From assembly GCA_945873105.1 (NCBI GenBank), contig CAMCBW010000039.1:1-51661 (forward strand): a stretch of DNA of 51,661 nucleotides. Reading direction: 5' to 3'. A model generated the notes under the pieces. It saw only the letters and a program-made list of their open reading frames with translations. It had not been told where the DNA came from and did no database searches. The stretch comes from Tangfeifania diversioriginum (GTDB lineage: Bacteria > Bacteroidota > Bacteroidia > Bacteroidales > Prolixibacteraceae). The stretch's first letter is position 1. Each line of letters starts with the position of its first letter. Shown piece after piece: positions 25,508 to 35,562 of this stretch. The translations under genes and the position numbers were made by a program.

Positions 25508-27088
25508 TTATTTCTTCAATCCTTTGAGGAATGCATCGAGGTATTTTTGGTCACTGGCATCCGAATCACCATATTTTGTACGTACTTCAGTGAGTCGCTT
25601 GTGCATCCTCTGCTGCACATCTGCGTAGGCAGGATCATTGTAAACACTTTTCATCTCATGCGGATCCTTTTCCAGATCGTACAACTCCCATTCATCTACA
25701 TCGTAATAAAAATGAATTAGTTTGTAGCGGTCGGTGGCCACCCCATAGTGTCGTTTTACGCTGTGTTCTGCCGGATATTCATAATAGGTATAATAGGTCG
25801 CATCGCGCCAAACTTTTGTCTTGCCGGAAACCAATTTGCGGAAGGATTCTCCCTGCATATCCGACGGGACTTTCGCATCGGCATAATCCAGAAACGTTGG
25901 GGCAAAGTCGAGGTTTTGGACCAGATTGCCAATTCTGGTGCCGGGTTTGATCTCTTTTGGATAACGGATCAGCAATGGAACACGGAAGGACTCTTCATAC
26001 ATGAACCTTTTGTCGAACCACCCATGTTCACCCAAATAAAATCCATTGTCGGAGGTATAAACCACAATGGTATTATCCTTTAAACCGTTTTTATCGAGAT
26101 AATCAAGTAATTCACCAACTCCATCATCCACAGATTGTATCACTTTTAAATAATCACGCAAGTATCGCTGAAACTTCCATTGGTCCAACTCCTTTCCTTC
26201 CGGCTTATTCTTTAAAAATGCTTCATTTTTTGGATTGTAAACGGCCCTCCAGGCTTTGCGCTGCTGGTCATCCATCCGGTTTATATCTGCCATGAAATTG
26301 GTAGGTGCACCACTGTAGGGATCATTTTCAAATTTCATGTCATGTCCCCAGCCCATGATTTTGGTGATCTCCATTGCCTGCGTATGCGCAGCAGTGCTCC
26401 TGCCGGAATAATCATCGTAGAAATTATCAGGAAACGGAAACACACGATCTTCGAACAATTCCAAATATTTCTCTTCCGGCAGCCAGTTTCTGTGGGGGGC
26501 TTTCTGGTGATAGAGCAGACAAAATGGTTTCGTTTTATCGCGTTTTTGATCGAGCCAGTCAAGGGCAAATTGCGTTGTCAGCTTCGTTACATAACCAGGA
26601 TATCTCTTCTTTACACCGTTCTCAATGAAGTCGGGATTGTAGTAATTACCCTGTCCTGGCAAAACATTCGAATAATCAAACCCCTGCGGGAGTCCGTCAA
26701 GGTGAATTTTTCCAATCATGGCAGTGGTATAACCTGCCTTTTGAAGCTGTTTCGGAAAATTATCCTGGTCCCAGTTGAAGCCACCCCGGTTATCGGTTTT
26801 TCCATTGACAAAGCTGTGTTTACCCGTCAGCATGGTGGCCCTGCTTGGGGCACAGAGCGAATTGCTCACACAAGCCCTGGTAAAGATGGCACCCTCCTGG
26901 CCAATCCGATCGATGTTGGGGGTTTTGTTCAGGCCGAAGCCATAGGAGCTGACGGCCTGGTAGGCATGGTCATCTGACATGATGTAGATGATATTGGGCC
27001 GCTGTTTCATGGTTTTCTGGCCGAAGACCGCAGGTACCATTCCAGCCGTACAGAGGGTAAGCAGGGATACAAGTGAAGTTTTGTTCAT
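25508..27088 (-). CDS. Exported family S1 sulfatase, first of three
   Basis: Hydrolyses sulfate esters, probably on a carbohydrate. The 526-residue product has a signal peptide (about residues 1-23). The metal-binding SDDH is at 38-41, and the formylglycine-site core C79-A-P-S-R83 lies within SNSLCAPSRATMLTGK. IGKIHLDG and YHQKAPHR, and later VVYTSDNG, are conserved active-site stretches. The DYYNP..F..NG and VIQSVDDGVGELLDYLDK blocks recall GlcNAc-6-O-sulfatase-type S1_11 enzymes. Since Cys is the modified residue, an anaerobic or aerobic maturase encoded elsewhere is required. It lies 135 bases from the next sulfatase, on the same strand, with a -7 box in front. Confidence 0.95.
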   Translation of the reverse strand: MNKTSLVSLLTLCTAGMVPAVFGQKTMKQRPNIIYIMSDDHAYQAVSSYGFGLNKTPNIDRIGQEGAIFTRACVSNSLCAPSRATMLTGKHSFVNGKTDNRGGFNWDQDNFPKQLQKAGYTTAMIGKIHLDGLPQGFDYSNVLPGQGNYYNPDFIENGVKKRYPGYVTKLTTQFALDWLDQKRDKTKPFCLLYHQKAPHRNWLPEEKYLELFEDRVFPFPDNFYDDYSGRSTAAHTQAMEITKIMGWGHDMKFENDPYSGAPTNFMADINRMDDQQRKAWRAVYNPKNEAFLKNKPEGKELDQWKFQRYLRDYLKVIQSVDDGVGELLDYLDKNGLKDNTIVVYTSDNGFYLGEHGWFDKRFMYEESFRVPLLIRYPKEIKPGTRIGNLVQNLDFAPTFLDYADAKVPSDMQGESFRKLVSGKTKVWRDATYYTYYEYPAEHSVKRHYGVATDRYKLIHFYYDVDEWELYDLEKDPHEMKSVYNDPAYADVQQRMHKRLTEVRTKYGDSDASDQKYLDAFLKGLKK

Positions 27089-27107
27089 GTTGGTTTGTTT
27101 TATCTAC

Positions 27108-27115
27108 CAAAGATA
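27108..27115 (-). promoter_or_regulatory. Candidate -7 box (TATCTTTG)
   Basis: TAnnTTTG match 20 bases before the first sulfatase start, implying its own promoter. No good TTTG -33 element was found at the expected spacing. Confidence 0.4.
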
Positions 27116-27223
27116 CATTTTTGGGCTGATTAAGCCCGTGTAGTTGCTCGAAAAATGCACACAATCCCCTTTTATAATCCCTTACATGGTTTATAATGCA
27201 AGAATGAATTTTCTATCTGGAGT

Positions 27224-28639
27224 TCAATTGACGAGGAATTGGGCAAAATCGTCCCGGTTCCGGAGGCACCAGTCGGCCAGCATCTTCCTGTGCTCTGCCA
27301 ATATAGATTGAAATTTGGGATCCGTGGCAAGATTGATCATTTCGCCCGGATCGTTCTTAGTATCGAAAAGTGATTCACGCTGATTTCCCTGGCTGTAGAT
27401 CCAGTATTTGTAACGGTCACCTCGTACCATACGACCATCTGGATTGGGTTTTAGGCCATCAATAGCAGCTCCCTGTACAGGCTTCACCTCAGAGACAATA
27501 AAAGTTCGGATAAGGTTTTCTTGCCCATTTTCCAAATTTATCTTCGCACTCAGTCCCGGCAAGTCTGTGGGTATTGGAATCCCGGCATAATCGCAGATGG
27601 TTGGGATCAAATCTATTCCAGTTTGGATCAATTTTTCAGATTTGACAGGTTTTTTCATTCCCGGTACTGCGATAACGAAAGGCACATTGACCACCTCCTC
27701 GAAGAAATTGGTTTTTTGATTGAGGCGATGGGCACCCTGACTATCTCCATGATCGGAAAGAAAAACGATAACGGTATGCTTATCCATACCCGTCCGCTTC
27801 AATTCATCCAATATCTTTCCGATTTCAGCATCCACTTTTTCGATCATACGGTAGTAAGCCCAGCGGTATTGCCGCCATTTCGCCTCATCAAAATTCCCTA
27901 CCGGGAACATGGGGCTGGCATGGGCAGAGCTCCGTAACAGGGTAACGATGTCTGATTCATTCCTGCTTGGCGCCTGGTTGGGTAACACTGGCGGACAGAA
28001 TTCCGCTGCAGGTGGATCGCCAATTGTTCCATCCGGCAATTTTTGTCCCCTGGCCCATTCACAAATGTTGTGGGGATTGCAAAATGAGGCGACCAGCAAA
28101 AATGGTTTCTCCCGCTTTTGTTTCAGAAATTGAATGGCATCACCCGCAATGACCGAATCCATCCCCACCGATTTGTTGTGCGCCAAGAACTCAAATCCGT
28201 GGGATCCCTGGTTTTTAAGCTCATAGGGCATGTGCCATTTCCCAACATAACCTGTTGCAAAACCAGCTTGCTGAAAAATGAGGCCCATATTTACAAACCT
28301 TACAGGGTCAAGTTTTTTTTCATTGTCATTCATCTGAATACCCACACTGTGGGTATAGTGACCGGTAAACATGGAGGCACGGGAAGGGATACAAAGCGGA
28401 TTGGCACAATAGGCTTTCGTAAAGGTAATCCCATGGTTGGCCAGGTAATCCATGGCCGGTGTCTTCAAATATTTGTTGCCAAGGCGGTTGCTCATGGCAT
28501 CGGCCGATTGCTGGTCGGTCATGATAACAACAATATTCGGTTTTTGCACTGCCTGCTGCGCCGAAAGTAAGGATCCGGTTCCTGTGACTGAAACCAGCAC
28601 AAGTCCTATTGACAAGAATGGTCTATGTTTATTGTTCAT
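27224..28639 (-). CDS. Exported family S1 sulfatase, second of three
   Basis: The 471-residue product has a signal peptide (about residues 1-28). The catalytic core is C83-I-P-S-R87 within NPLCIPSRASMFTGH. The metal site is MTDQQ (Asp42), where the usual second Asp is Gln. VGKWHM and HGFEFLAHN follow, and VIVFLSDHGDSQGAHRLNQKTNFFEE supplies further active-site residues. ATG 28639 was chosen because the upstream 15 codons would precede the signal peptide. Its sulfated substrate is unknown. Located just after susD. Confidence 0.94.
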   Translation of the reverse strand: MNNKHRPFLSIGLVLVSVTGTGSLLSAQQAVQKPNIVVIMTDQQSADAMSNRLGNKYLKTPAMDYLANHGITFTKAYCANPLCIPSRASMFTGHYTHSVGIQMNDNEKKLDPVRFVNMGLIFQQAGFATGYVGKWHMPYELKNQGSHGFEFLAHNKSVGMDSVIAGDAIQFLKQKREKPFLLVASFCNPHNICEWARGQKLPDGTIGDPPAAEFCPPVLPNQAPSRNESDIVTLLRSSAHASPMFPVGNFDEAKWRQYRWAYYRMIEKVDAEIGKILDELKRTGMDKHTVIVFLSDHGDSQGAHRLNQKTNFFEEVVNVPFVIAVPGMKKPVKSEKLIQTGIDLIPTICDYAGIPIPTDLPGLSAKINLENGQENLIRTFIVSEVKPVQGAAIDGLKPNPDGRMVRGDRYKYWIYSQGNQRESLFDTKNDPGEMINLATDPKFQSILAEHRKMLADWCLRNRDDFAQFLVN

Positions 28640-28663
28640 CGTAATGATTGTTGTTTTGATTGT

Positions 28664-28671
28664 CAAAGGTA
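28664..28671 (-). promoter_or_regulatory. Candidate -7 box (TACCTTTG)
   Basis: TAnnTTTG match 24 bases before the second sulfatase start. Suggests it is not only read through from susD. Confidence 0.4.
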
Positions 28672-28823
28672 AATTAAAACACACCTATTACCTGCAAGTC
28701 AGTCTTCCTATCGCATAGGATATCGAGCCTTTCATTCAAGCAATATGGGTAAAAAAAGGAAGCTGTCAAAATATCCTAAAACCAATGGCAATATTCCGAA
28801 CAGCTTCCATGGAATCAAAAATA

Positions 28824-30347
28824 CTAATATCCCGGATTCTGGTTGAAGTCCGTAATGCTTATCTCGGTTTGTGGTATCGGGAACAAGTAATCCCTGCTTT
28901 TGACAACTGCATGGGGCTCGTAGGAATCCACTGAGGTAAAAGCCTCCTCAAGAATTCCCCAGCGCTTGATGTCGTACCACCGGTTGAATTCAAAGGCAAA
29001 TTCCAATCGCCGCTCTTCCCTGACAGCCTTTATAAAATCCTCCTTACTTATTCCGGCGTTTACATTAATAGGGAAAGCATTGAGGGAGGTTCCGTTCCAC
29101 CTGGCCCTGGTCCTAATAAGATTAACATAGCCAATGGCCTCATTGGACGCCCCTTCTGTTTCGGCTATTGCTTCAGCGGCTATCAGCAATACCTCTGCAT
29201 AACGGTACATGCAGTAGTGGTGGTCGCTCGACCGGTCATCACCCGAAACCAGCGGTCCGGGACCTGTGTACCTGAAGTATTTGGCAATATGTGGCCGTTT
29301 GATCGAAATGGTTGCAGGTGCTTTTAAGATGGCTGTTTTTACACCTTTGATATCAATTGTATCCTCGAAGGCCACTTTTCTGCGGTAATCCCTGCTGTCC
29401 CACGAATTGTAAACCTTCAGCGAAGGCACATTAACAGACAAACTTCTTGCCGCCAAACCCTTCACACGGGTCAGGTTGACCATCCCTTCCACCGGGTCAT
29501 AGCCGCCAGAAAATAGGGTAGCCTTTTTATCAATGGTAAATACCGGTTCCTTGAGAATTCCGGTAGTCTCAATATTTGCATTGAAGAGATCCTGGTAATT
29601 CTTTTCCAGTTGGTAATTGAAACTGGCAGCATTGTTGATAACGAACCTGGCCTCGGTAGCAGCATTGGTAAACTGCTTCAGTGTAAGATAAACATCGGCC
29701 AACAAGGTGGCAGCACTTCCCTGGGTGCCAATATTTCTGACATCCGCGGTATTCTTGGCCGGCAGATTATTTTTGGCAAAGATCAAATCCTCCACTATCT
29801 TCTTGTACACTTCGCTCTCCGCAGTTCTGTTGATGGCATCCAACTGCTCTGCACTTTCTACAGGCGTATCAAGATAAGGCACATCGCCAAAACAACGTAC
29901 CAGGTGGAAATAGGTGAAGGCACGGATAAATCTTGCCCTGGCTTCCAATTCATTTTTAACCTTGGCATCCGCAGTAATCGAACGAGCAGCCTTAATGGCC
30001 GTATTAGCGCCAGAAATTGACTGATAGAATCGAACCCAGCTTTCGCTGATCAGCGAATTGTTGGCATCCATACTGAAATTATTGATTGCAATCCGTTCGG
30101 CGGCCGTCCCAACATCGCCAATGTCTACCATGTCGCTGCGAAGCTGCAGGGTTAGCCAAAAGGATTTTTCTATCTGGGTGGTATTCCATTCTGCATAAGC
30201 GCCCATGATTACCGCCTGAACATCATCGGGTGTTTTAAAAAAACCTTCAGGTGCCATCAGCCCTTTTGGTTCTTCGTCCAACTTGGTGCATCCTGAATAA
30301 ACCAAAGTCACCAAAGAGAGAACTATTGTATATGCTAATTTTTTCAT
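28824..30347 (-). CDS. SusD/RagB-family glycan-binding lipoprotein
   Basis: The outer-membrane lipoprotein partner of the SusC transporter captures oligosaccharide and acts as a lid. The 507-residue product has a lipobox (LVTLVYSGC, Cys20). KLDEEPKG, FFKTPDDVQAVIMGAY and LRSDMVDIGD are found in the N-terminal TPR-like part, with ARFIRAFTYFHLVRCFGDVPYLDTPV. The C-terminal SusD signature is YRYAEVLLIAAEAIAET..NEAIGYVNLIRTRAR...EERRLEFAFEFNRWYDIKRWG. It starts 27 bases after the SusC stop, as in nearly all Bacteroidetes pairs. Confidence 0.97.
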   Translation of the reverse strand: MKKLAYTIVLSLVTLVYSGCTKLDEEPKGLMAPEGFFKTPDDVQAVIMGAYAEWNTTQIEKSFWLTLQLRSDMVDIGDVGTAAERIAINNFSMDANNSLISESWVRFYQSISGANTAIKAARSITADAKVKNELEARARFIRAFTYFHLVRCFGDVPYLDTPVESAEQLDAINRTAESEVYKKIVEDLIFAKNNLPAKNTADVRNIGTQGSAATLLADVYLTLKQFTNAATEARFVINNAASFNYQLEKNYQDLFNANIETTGILKEPVFTIDKKATLFSGGYDPVEGMVNLTRVKGLAARSLSVNVPSLKVYNSWDSRDYRRKVAFEDTIDIKGVKTAILKAPATISIKRPHIAKYFRYTGPGPLVSGDDRSSDHHYCMYRYAEVLLIAAEAIAETEGASNEAIGYVNLIRTRARWNGTSLNAFPINVNAGISKEDFIKAVREERRLEFAFEFNRWYDIKRWGILEEAFTSVDSYEPHAVVKSRDYLFPIPQTEISITDFNQNPGY

Positions 30348-30374
30348 TGCTGTAGAATTTAAATATTTAGACCA

Positions 30375-33300
30375 TTAAAATCCCAAATTTATACCTATGG
30401 TATAAGAAATAGTATTCGGGTAACTGCCAAAATCCAGGCCAAGATTGGTGTTGCTGGATTGGTAGGCAACCTCCGGATCCACGCCGGAGTAGTTGGTGTA
30501 GGTCCATAAATTCTGCCCGCTCACGTAGATGCGTGCCGAACTTAATTTAAACCTGTTGATAATTCTGGAGGGAAATTCATATCCCAAAGAGATATTTTTC
30601 AATCTGACAAAGGAGCCATCCTCCACAAAACGGGTAGATGTTCTTGGGGATCTGCCCGTTGCAGCTTTTGGCACATTGGTATTGGTATTGGTAGGTGTCC
30701 ACCTTTGCAAAGCTTCTGTGGTAGCATTGGTATTTCCGCTCAGGATATTCAACTCCATCTTGGCCAGATTCAGCATGTCGCCTCCGGTAATAGCCTGAAA
30801 GAAGATATTCAGGGCAAATCCTTTCCAGGAAAGATCATTGTTCAAACCCCAGACAGCTTTTGGGTTTGGATTGCCGATAATCTTCCGGTCCTTGTTGTCC
30901 AATACCAGGTCATTGTTCAGATCTGCAAATTTTTCGCCTCCCGGTGTGGTCTCGAAAGCGCCTCCTGCGATGATTTTATCACCTTCCTGGTAAACACCCT
31001 GGTAAACATAACCATAGAAAGAGCCAACTGGTTCACCGACTCTCAGGATCGAATTTTCGACCGAGCCGGAAAAACTAGGCGCATTGGTGAACATGATGTC
31101 CGCACCACCATTTGGCAGGTTCAGCACTTTGTTGCGGTTCAAAGTCAGATTGAAACTGGTGTTCCATTTTAGCGTTTTGATAAGATTTTTGGAGGTTGCT
31201 TCGAACTCATATCCTTTGTTCTCAATCTCTCCCAGATTTTCCAAACGTTCCTGAAAGCCTGAAAAGGAAGGGATCGGAACACTAAACAGCAAATCATTGG
31301 TTTTCTTGTTGTAATATTCGGCCGTAAAAAGTAACCTGCGCTCAAAAAAATCAAGGTCAACCCCCACGTTGAACTGGGAGGTTGTTTCCCAGGTCAGGTC
31401 CTTGTTGGCAATGGAAGAAGGAAGTACAGAGGTAACGCTGGTGTTGTTCACCACAAAATAGGTAGAGGAGATCCTGGCAAGCGACTGATAAGCCCCAATG
31501 GCCTGGTTGCCAGTGAGACCATAACTTGTTCTGAGCTTTAGCCCAGAGACAATTTTATTTTGAGGGTAAAAACTTTCGTTCCCTACATTCCATGAAAAAG
31601 CTCCGGAGGGGAAATAGGACCATTTGTTGCCTTCACTGAACTGGGAGGCTCCGTCATAACGGCTGGTAACTGTAACAAGGTAACGCTTGTCATAGTTGTA
31701 ATTTGCCCTTCCATAAAAGGAGGTAATTTCTGATTCGGTATAGTTGGAACTTGGAGCTTTAAGATTTGTGCCAACGCCAAGATTCCAAAAACCAAGTGCA
31801 TCGGTAATAAATCCCGAGTTGGTTGCCGTAAATGTTTCGTATTTGAAATCCTGGTAAGAATATCCGCCAGTCAATACAAAATCGCTTTTCTCCCCTGCCT
31901 TAAAGGTATAATTGAGGTATTGTTCTGTTAAAAAATTAGAGCGTTTGCCATATGACATTGATCCCAAACCATTTGTAGCTATTCCCTGGTTGGATATTTT
32001 ATTGCTGTATACTCCGTTGCGCTGGGTCGAAACAATCATTCCATAGGTGGAATTAAATATCAATCCTTTGGCAAGCTCAAATTCAGCTTTCAGATTGGTC
32101 TGGAATTTATCCAGTATGTTCTCCTCTGTTCTGCCGTCGATTACAGCCATGGGGTTCTCATAAGCAGCGATTCCCACTTTGCTTACCGTATATTTACCAT
32201 TGGCATCCAGAACTCCTTGTGTAGGCTCAAACCGAAAAGCAGCCTGAGTTACACTGGCATTGGCCTGTCCTCCGCCAACTGAGGAAAGGACACCGTCCTG
32301 GCCTGATTTCATGTAGGAGGAATTAAGGTATATCCGGATATGGTCAGTAACACTGAATTTCAGGTTGGTAGTTAAAGAATATTTGTTGTAGGCAGATGAT
32401 TTTACAACTCCCTTCTGGTCAGAATAGATTCCAGAAACATAATACTGGATTTTTTCATTTCCACCTGAAAAAGACAACTGGTAGTTTTGAAAATGTCCTG
32501 GTTGGTAGATGAGGTCCTGCCAGTCGGTATCTGTCGTGATGGCATTCAAGTCGTAAAAATTGGTTTTCCTTGCTTCGTTGATATAGGCAGCAAAATCATT
32601 GGCTTTGAGCAAATCAAGCCTGCCAATCTCTTTTTGAAATGAGTAGTAACTATTGAATTCCACTTTCGTTTTTCCTGATTTTCCTGATTTAGTGGTGACC
32701 ATTACCACACCATTGGCTCCCCTTGATCCATAAATTGCTGTTGCGGAAGCATCCTTCAAAATTTCAATAGCTGCAATGTCCTCGGAAGGTGGCATTGAAC
32801 CTCCAACCAAACCGTCTACCACAAAAAGCGGGGCACTGCTGGCATTGATGGAAGTGGCGCCGCGAATGGTAATTTTAAAATCCTCACCAGGCTCACCGTT
32901 GGTGGCCTGGATCATAACCCCGGCAGATCTTCCCTGCATGGACTGAACAACGCTGGTAGCCGGATAGGCTGTCAAATCTTTTTGACTGACAGTGGCGACT
33001 GCTCCTGTAACATCACTCTTTTTGATACTTCCATACCCGATCGCAACCACTTCTTCCAAACCAATGGTCTCCTCCTCCATGACAATATTGGCAGCAATTT
33101 TTCCGGAAACGGCTAACTCCCTGGTCTTCATTCCCACGAACGAGAACACCAAAGTTGAATTATCAGAAATATTTGAAAGCGAATACTTTCCATCGATATC
33201 CGTGATAACTCCAATGGTGGTTCCTTTTACCACTACTGAAACCCCGGGCAAAGTCGCTCCTGAAGTATCTGTGACCTTCCCGGTAAATTTCTTCTCCTGC

Positions 33301-33692
33301 TGCGTGGCAACCGAAGCAAATTTTTCGGCTTTTGGTGCAAGTACAATCAGGTTGTTTTGGAGCACATTAAAGGTGATCTCCTGATCTTTGAATAACTCAC
33401 CAAGAATCACCTCCACACGCTGATCCGTGACTTTCAAATCAACTTCTCTGGTAACATCTACTTGTTCCCGCTGGTAAAAGAACCTGAAATCACTTTTCTC
33501 TTCAATCTCCTTTAGCACATCTACGACCTGCCTTGCCTCAACATCGAAGGAAAATTTGGTTACTTGTGAATAAACAGTCGCAGAAACCTGCATCAGACAA
33601 ACCATCAAAATCAAAATTGTCAGTTTCATCTTTAAGATTAGCTTATGCCCCAAAATTCCACCTGGGAAAGAGGCAATTGGTTTTTTTTTCAT
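30375..33692 (-). CDS. SusC/RagA TonB-dependent receptor with STN domain
   Basis: Outer-membrane importer of a glycan, 1105 residues. A signal peptide ends near residue 43. An STN (secretin/TonB short N-terminal) domain occupies about 45-125 (FDVEARQVVDVLKEIEEKSDFRFFY). A carboxypeptidase-regulatory-like domain follows (FTGKVTDTSGATLPGVSVVVKGT), then the plug (GYGSIKKSDVTGAVATV... ILKDASATAIYGSRGANGVVMVTTK), then a 22-strand-type barrel ending in a terminal aromatic strand. The STN domain normally signals to a FecR partner, and FecR and ECF sigma genes lie directly upstream. So this transporter probably controls its own transcription. Confidence 0.97.
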   Translation of the reverse strand: MKKKPIASFPGGILGHKLILKMKLTILILMVCLMQVSATVYSQVTKFSFDVEARQVVDVLKEIEEKSDFRFFYQREQVDVTREVDLKVTDQRVEVILGELFKDQEITFNVLQNNLIVLAPKAEKFASVATQQEKKFTGKVTDTSGATLPGVSVVVKGTTIGVITDIDGKYSLSNISDNSTLVFSFVGMKTRELAVSGKIAANIVMEEETIGLEEVVAIGYGSIKKSDVTGAVATVSQKDLTAYPATSVVQSMQGRSAGVMIQATNGEPGEDFKITIRGATSINASSAPLFVVDGLVGGSMPPSEDIAAIEILKDASATAIYGSRGANGVVMVTTKSGKSGKTKVEFNSYYSFQKEIGRLDLLKANDFAAYINEARKTNFYDLNAITTDTDWQDLIYQPGHFQNYQLSFSGGNEKIQYYVSGIYSDQKGVVKSSAYNKYSLTTNLKFSVTDHIRIYLNSSYMKSGQDGVLSSVGGGQANASVTQAAFRFEPTQGVLDANGKYTVSKVGIAAYENPMAVIDGRTEENILDKFQTNLKAEFELAKGLIFNSTYGMIVSTQRNGVYSNKISNQGIATNGLGSMSYGKRSNFLTEQYLNYTFKAGEKSDFVLTGGYSYQDFKYETFTATNSGFITDALGFWNLGVGTNLKAPSSNYTESEITSFYGRANYNYDKRYLVTVTSRYDGASQFSEGNKWSYFPSGAFSWNVGNESFYPQNKIVSGLKLRTSYGLTGNQAIGAYQSLARISSTYFVVNNTSVTSVLPSSIANKDLTWETTSQFNVGVDLDFFERRLLFTAEYYNKKTNDLLFSVPIPSFSGFQERLENLGEIENKGYEFEATSKNLIKTLKWNTSFNLTLNRNKVLNLPNGGADIMFTNAPSFSGSVENSILRVGEPVGSFYGYVYQGVYQEGDKIIAGGAFETTPGGEKFADLNNDLVLDNKDRKIIGNPNPKAVWGLNNDLSWKGFALNIFFQAITGGDMLNLAKMELNILSGNTNATTEALQRWTPTNTNTNVPKAATGRSPRTSTRFVEDGSFVRLKNISLGYEFPSRIINRFKLSSARIYVSGQNLWTYTNYSGVDPEVAYQSSNTNLGLDFGSYPNTISYTIGINLGF

Positions 33693-33724
33693 AAATTTGT
33701 ACGTGTTTGATTAATAATTTAATT

Positions 33725-33775
33725 GGTGTTACAGCACCAGTTTATTAACTGCATCGGGCCGGTGGTGTTACAGCA
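33725..33775. repeat. Direct repeat GGTGTTACAGCA, two copies
   Basis: Copies at 33725-33736 and 33764-33775, 39 bases apart, in the 111-base gap between fecR and susC. May be a regulatory site or chance. Confidence 0.35.
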
Positions 33776-33803
33776 TCTCCGGCTCTCTGTTTTTTTGATT
33801 AGC

Positions 33804-34808
33804 TCATGTATTCCTCCTCTTCTTTTGTATGACAATATTTTGACCCTTAATCCTGTATTCTATTGGTAATGTTTGTTTCAATATGTCCAGTACCTCCAGA
33901 ATGGTTTCGTTCTTAAAAGTTCCATCATAGTGGTAATCCATGATATTTTGGTCTACGATAACAATGTCAACGCCATATCTTCGCTCCAGCAAGGTCTTAA
34001 GGTCTTTCAGCTTCATGTTGACAAAGACAAGCTTGTTGTCTTTCCAGGAGATGTACATCCTGGTATTCACTTCCCCCACACTGACTTTGTCTGACTCCTT
34101 GTCGTAGACCAACTGCTGACCCTGCTTCAGGATGGTTCTGGATTCATTTGTATTTGCACCAGATCTGTTCACTGCAACACTTCCCTCCACAAGAGTGGTA
34201 ACTACCTCTCTTTCTTCCGGATAAGCCTTTACATTGAAGGTTGTTCCTGTTACTGCGATATCATAGGAGCTGGTGTGAACGAGGAATGGTCTTTCCTTTA
34301 TTTTGGCTACCTGAAACCATGCCTCTCCATTCAGGAAGATTTCCCGGTCTCCCAAAGAATCTTCCACCGCATATTTCAAGGTCGAACCTGAATTCAGAAA
34401 AATATGTGAACCATCCGGCAAAATCACTTCGGATATGGATCCCAGCGGTGCAACCGATGTACAATAGACAGGTTTTGAAATCTTCTCACCCGAATTAATC
34501 CAGTAACCGGCAAACAATCCAAAGAGTAGTATGGCAGCCCATTGAGACAAACGGATGATCCATTGAAATCTGTTGGTGGACCGATCAATTTCCAGGGATC
34601 GCTGGTGCCACATGTTCTCGAATAGCTGATCGAAATAGGGTTTGTTTTCTTCAACATCTGCCGGTTTCACCAATTCATCCAGCAGGTGATCCTTGATTTC
34701 ATTTTCAAGCTGAGGTTGGTGAAACAGGGATAGGAATTGCTGTCGCTCCGCGGGATCCGCTTTTCCTGAAGCTCCATTTTGAATAATATCTTTGATGGAT
34801 AGTGCCAT
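33804..34808 (-). CDS. FecR-family anti-sigma factor
   Basis: Holds the neighbouring ECF sigma factor until SusC signals ligand uptake. The 334-residue product has a cytoplasmic N-terminus and a single membrane helix at about 88-105 (QWAAILLFGLFAGYW). The periplasmic FecR domain follows (EVILPDGSHIFLNSGSTLKY, GEAWFQVAK, DIAVTGTTFNVKAY, TTLVEGSVAV). The C-terminal DUF4974/STN-interacting part is FVNMKLKDLKTLLERRYGVDIVI...LEVLDILKQTLPIEYRIKGQNIVI. It lies 123 bases from the ECF sigma gene and 111 bases from susC, in the standard sigma-fecR-susC-susD order. Confidence 0.96.
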   Translation of the reverse strand: MALSIKDIIQNGASGKADPAERQQFLSLFHQPQLENEIKDHLLDELVKPADVEENKPYFDQLFENMWHQRSLEIDRSTNRFQWIIRLSQWAAILLFGLFAGYWINSGEKISKPVYCTSVAPLGSISEVILPDGSHIFLNSGSTLKYAVEDSLGDREIFLNGEAWFQVAKIKERPFLVHTSSYDIAVTGTTFNVKAYPEEREVVTTLVEGSVAVNRSGANTNESRTILKQGQQLVYDKESDKVSVGEVNTRMYISWKDNKLVFVNMKLKDLKTLLERRYGVDIVIVDQNIMDYHYDGTFKNETILEVLDILKQTLPIEYRIKGQNIVIQKKRRNT

Positions 34809-34931
34809 ATTTACTTTTTATAAGAGTTAATACGAATGACGCTGTCTGTTTACTCACTCCCCTCAAAAAATAAGGCCAAAAATTCAAGTGATTGGCTGTA
34901 ACAAGCCCAAAAATCAGTCAAATACCAATTA

Positions 34932-35522
34932 TCAATTGCAGTGAAGGTAAAAAAAGAGCAGTACGGGCAGAGAACTTTGCCCGATCCTCTCCCGTAGGTA
35001 AGAAATGGCACGGTAAAGCTGGTTTTCGACCGTTCGTTTGGATAGTTGAAGCCGGATGGCAATTTCATCATTGGAGAGACCATCCTCCTTGCTTAACCTG
35101 AAAATAAGCCGGCGCTGATCAGGCATAGTTTCAACCAGCCTGTTCATTTGCATTAGCATGTCGTGGTAGATTACCTCGTGCCAGGTCGAATCAGCATTGG
35201 ACTGATCATTGTTTCCGGCAAATGCAAGGTAGGCCTGTTCAATATTTTTTCGGCGGATGAAATCGTAAATTAGGTTGATACAAATCTTGAAAAGGAGTGA
35301 TTTGATATTTTTGGAATCATCCAGGGTTGCCCTGATTTCCCATAGCCTCAGAAAAATTTCCTGGAGCAGTTCTTCCGCATCTTCCCTGCGTTTCAGATAA
35401 GACAACGCAAACGCAAAGATTCTGGGGGCATACCTGTTAAACAATAACTGGAATGCATCTTTGGATCCCTCTTTTAGTTGCGAAACAAGTAGTCTATCCT
35501 GGTCAGTATATTCCGGTACCAT
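34932..35522 (-). CDS. ECF sigma factor (FecI-like, sigma-70 family)
   Basis: Directs RNA polymerase to the SusC/SusD operon. The 196-residue product has a sigma-2 region (DAFQLLFNRYAPRIFAFALSYLKRREDAEELLQEIFLRLWEIR) and a sigma-4 region (QRRLIFRLSKEDGLSNDEIAIRLQLSKRTVENQLYRAISYLRERI) with a helix-turn-helix. The C-terminal hydrophobic tail (SSLPVLLFFYLHCN) is common in Bacteroidetes members. It starts just after the third sulfatase gene on the same strand. The start codon follows from family length. Confidence 0.96.
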   Translation of the reverse strand: MVPEYTDQDRLLVSQLKEGSKDAFQLLFNRYAPRIFAFALSYLKRREDAEELLQEIFLRLWEIRATLDDSKNIKSLLFKICINLIYDFIRRKNIEQAYLAFAGNNDQSNADSTWHEVIYHDMLMQMNRLVETMPDQRRLIFRLSKEDGLSNDEIAIRLQLSKRTVENQLYRAISYLRERIGQSSLPVLLFFYLHCN

Positions 35523-35562
35523 TCATCCACAAGTAGGTTATCGCAAATATACATTTAAGAAA

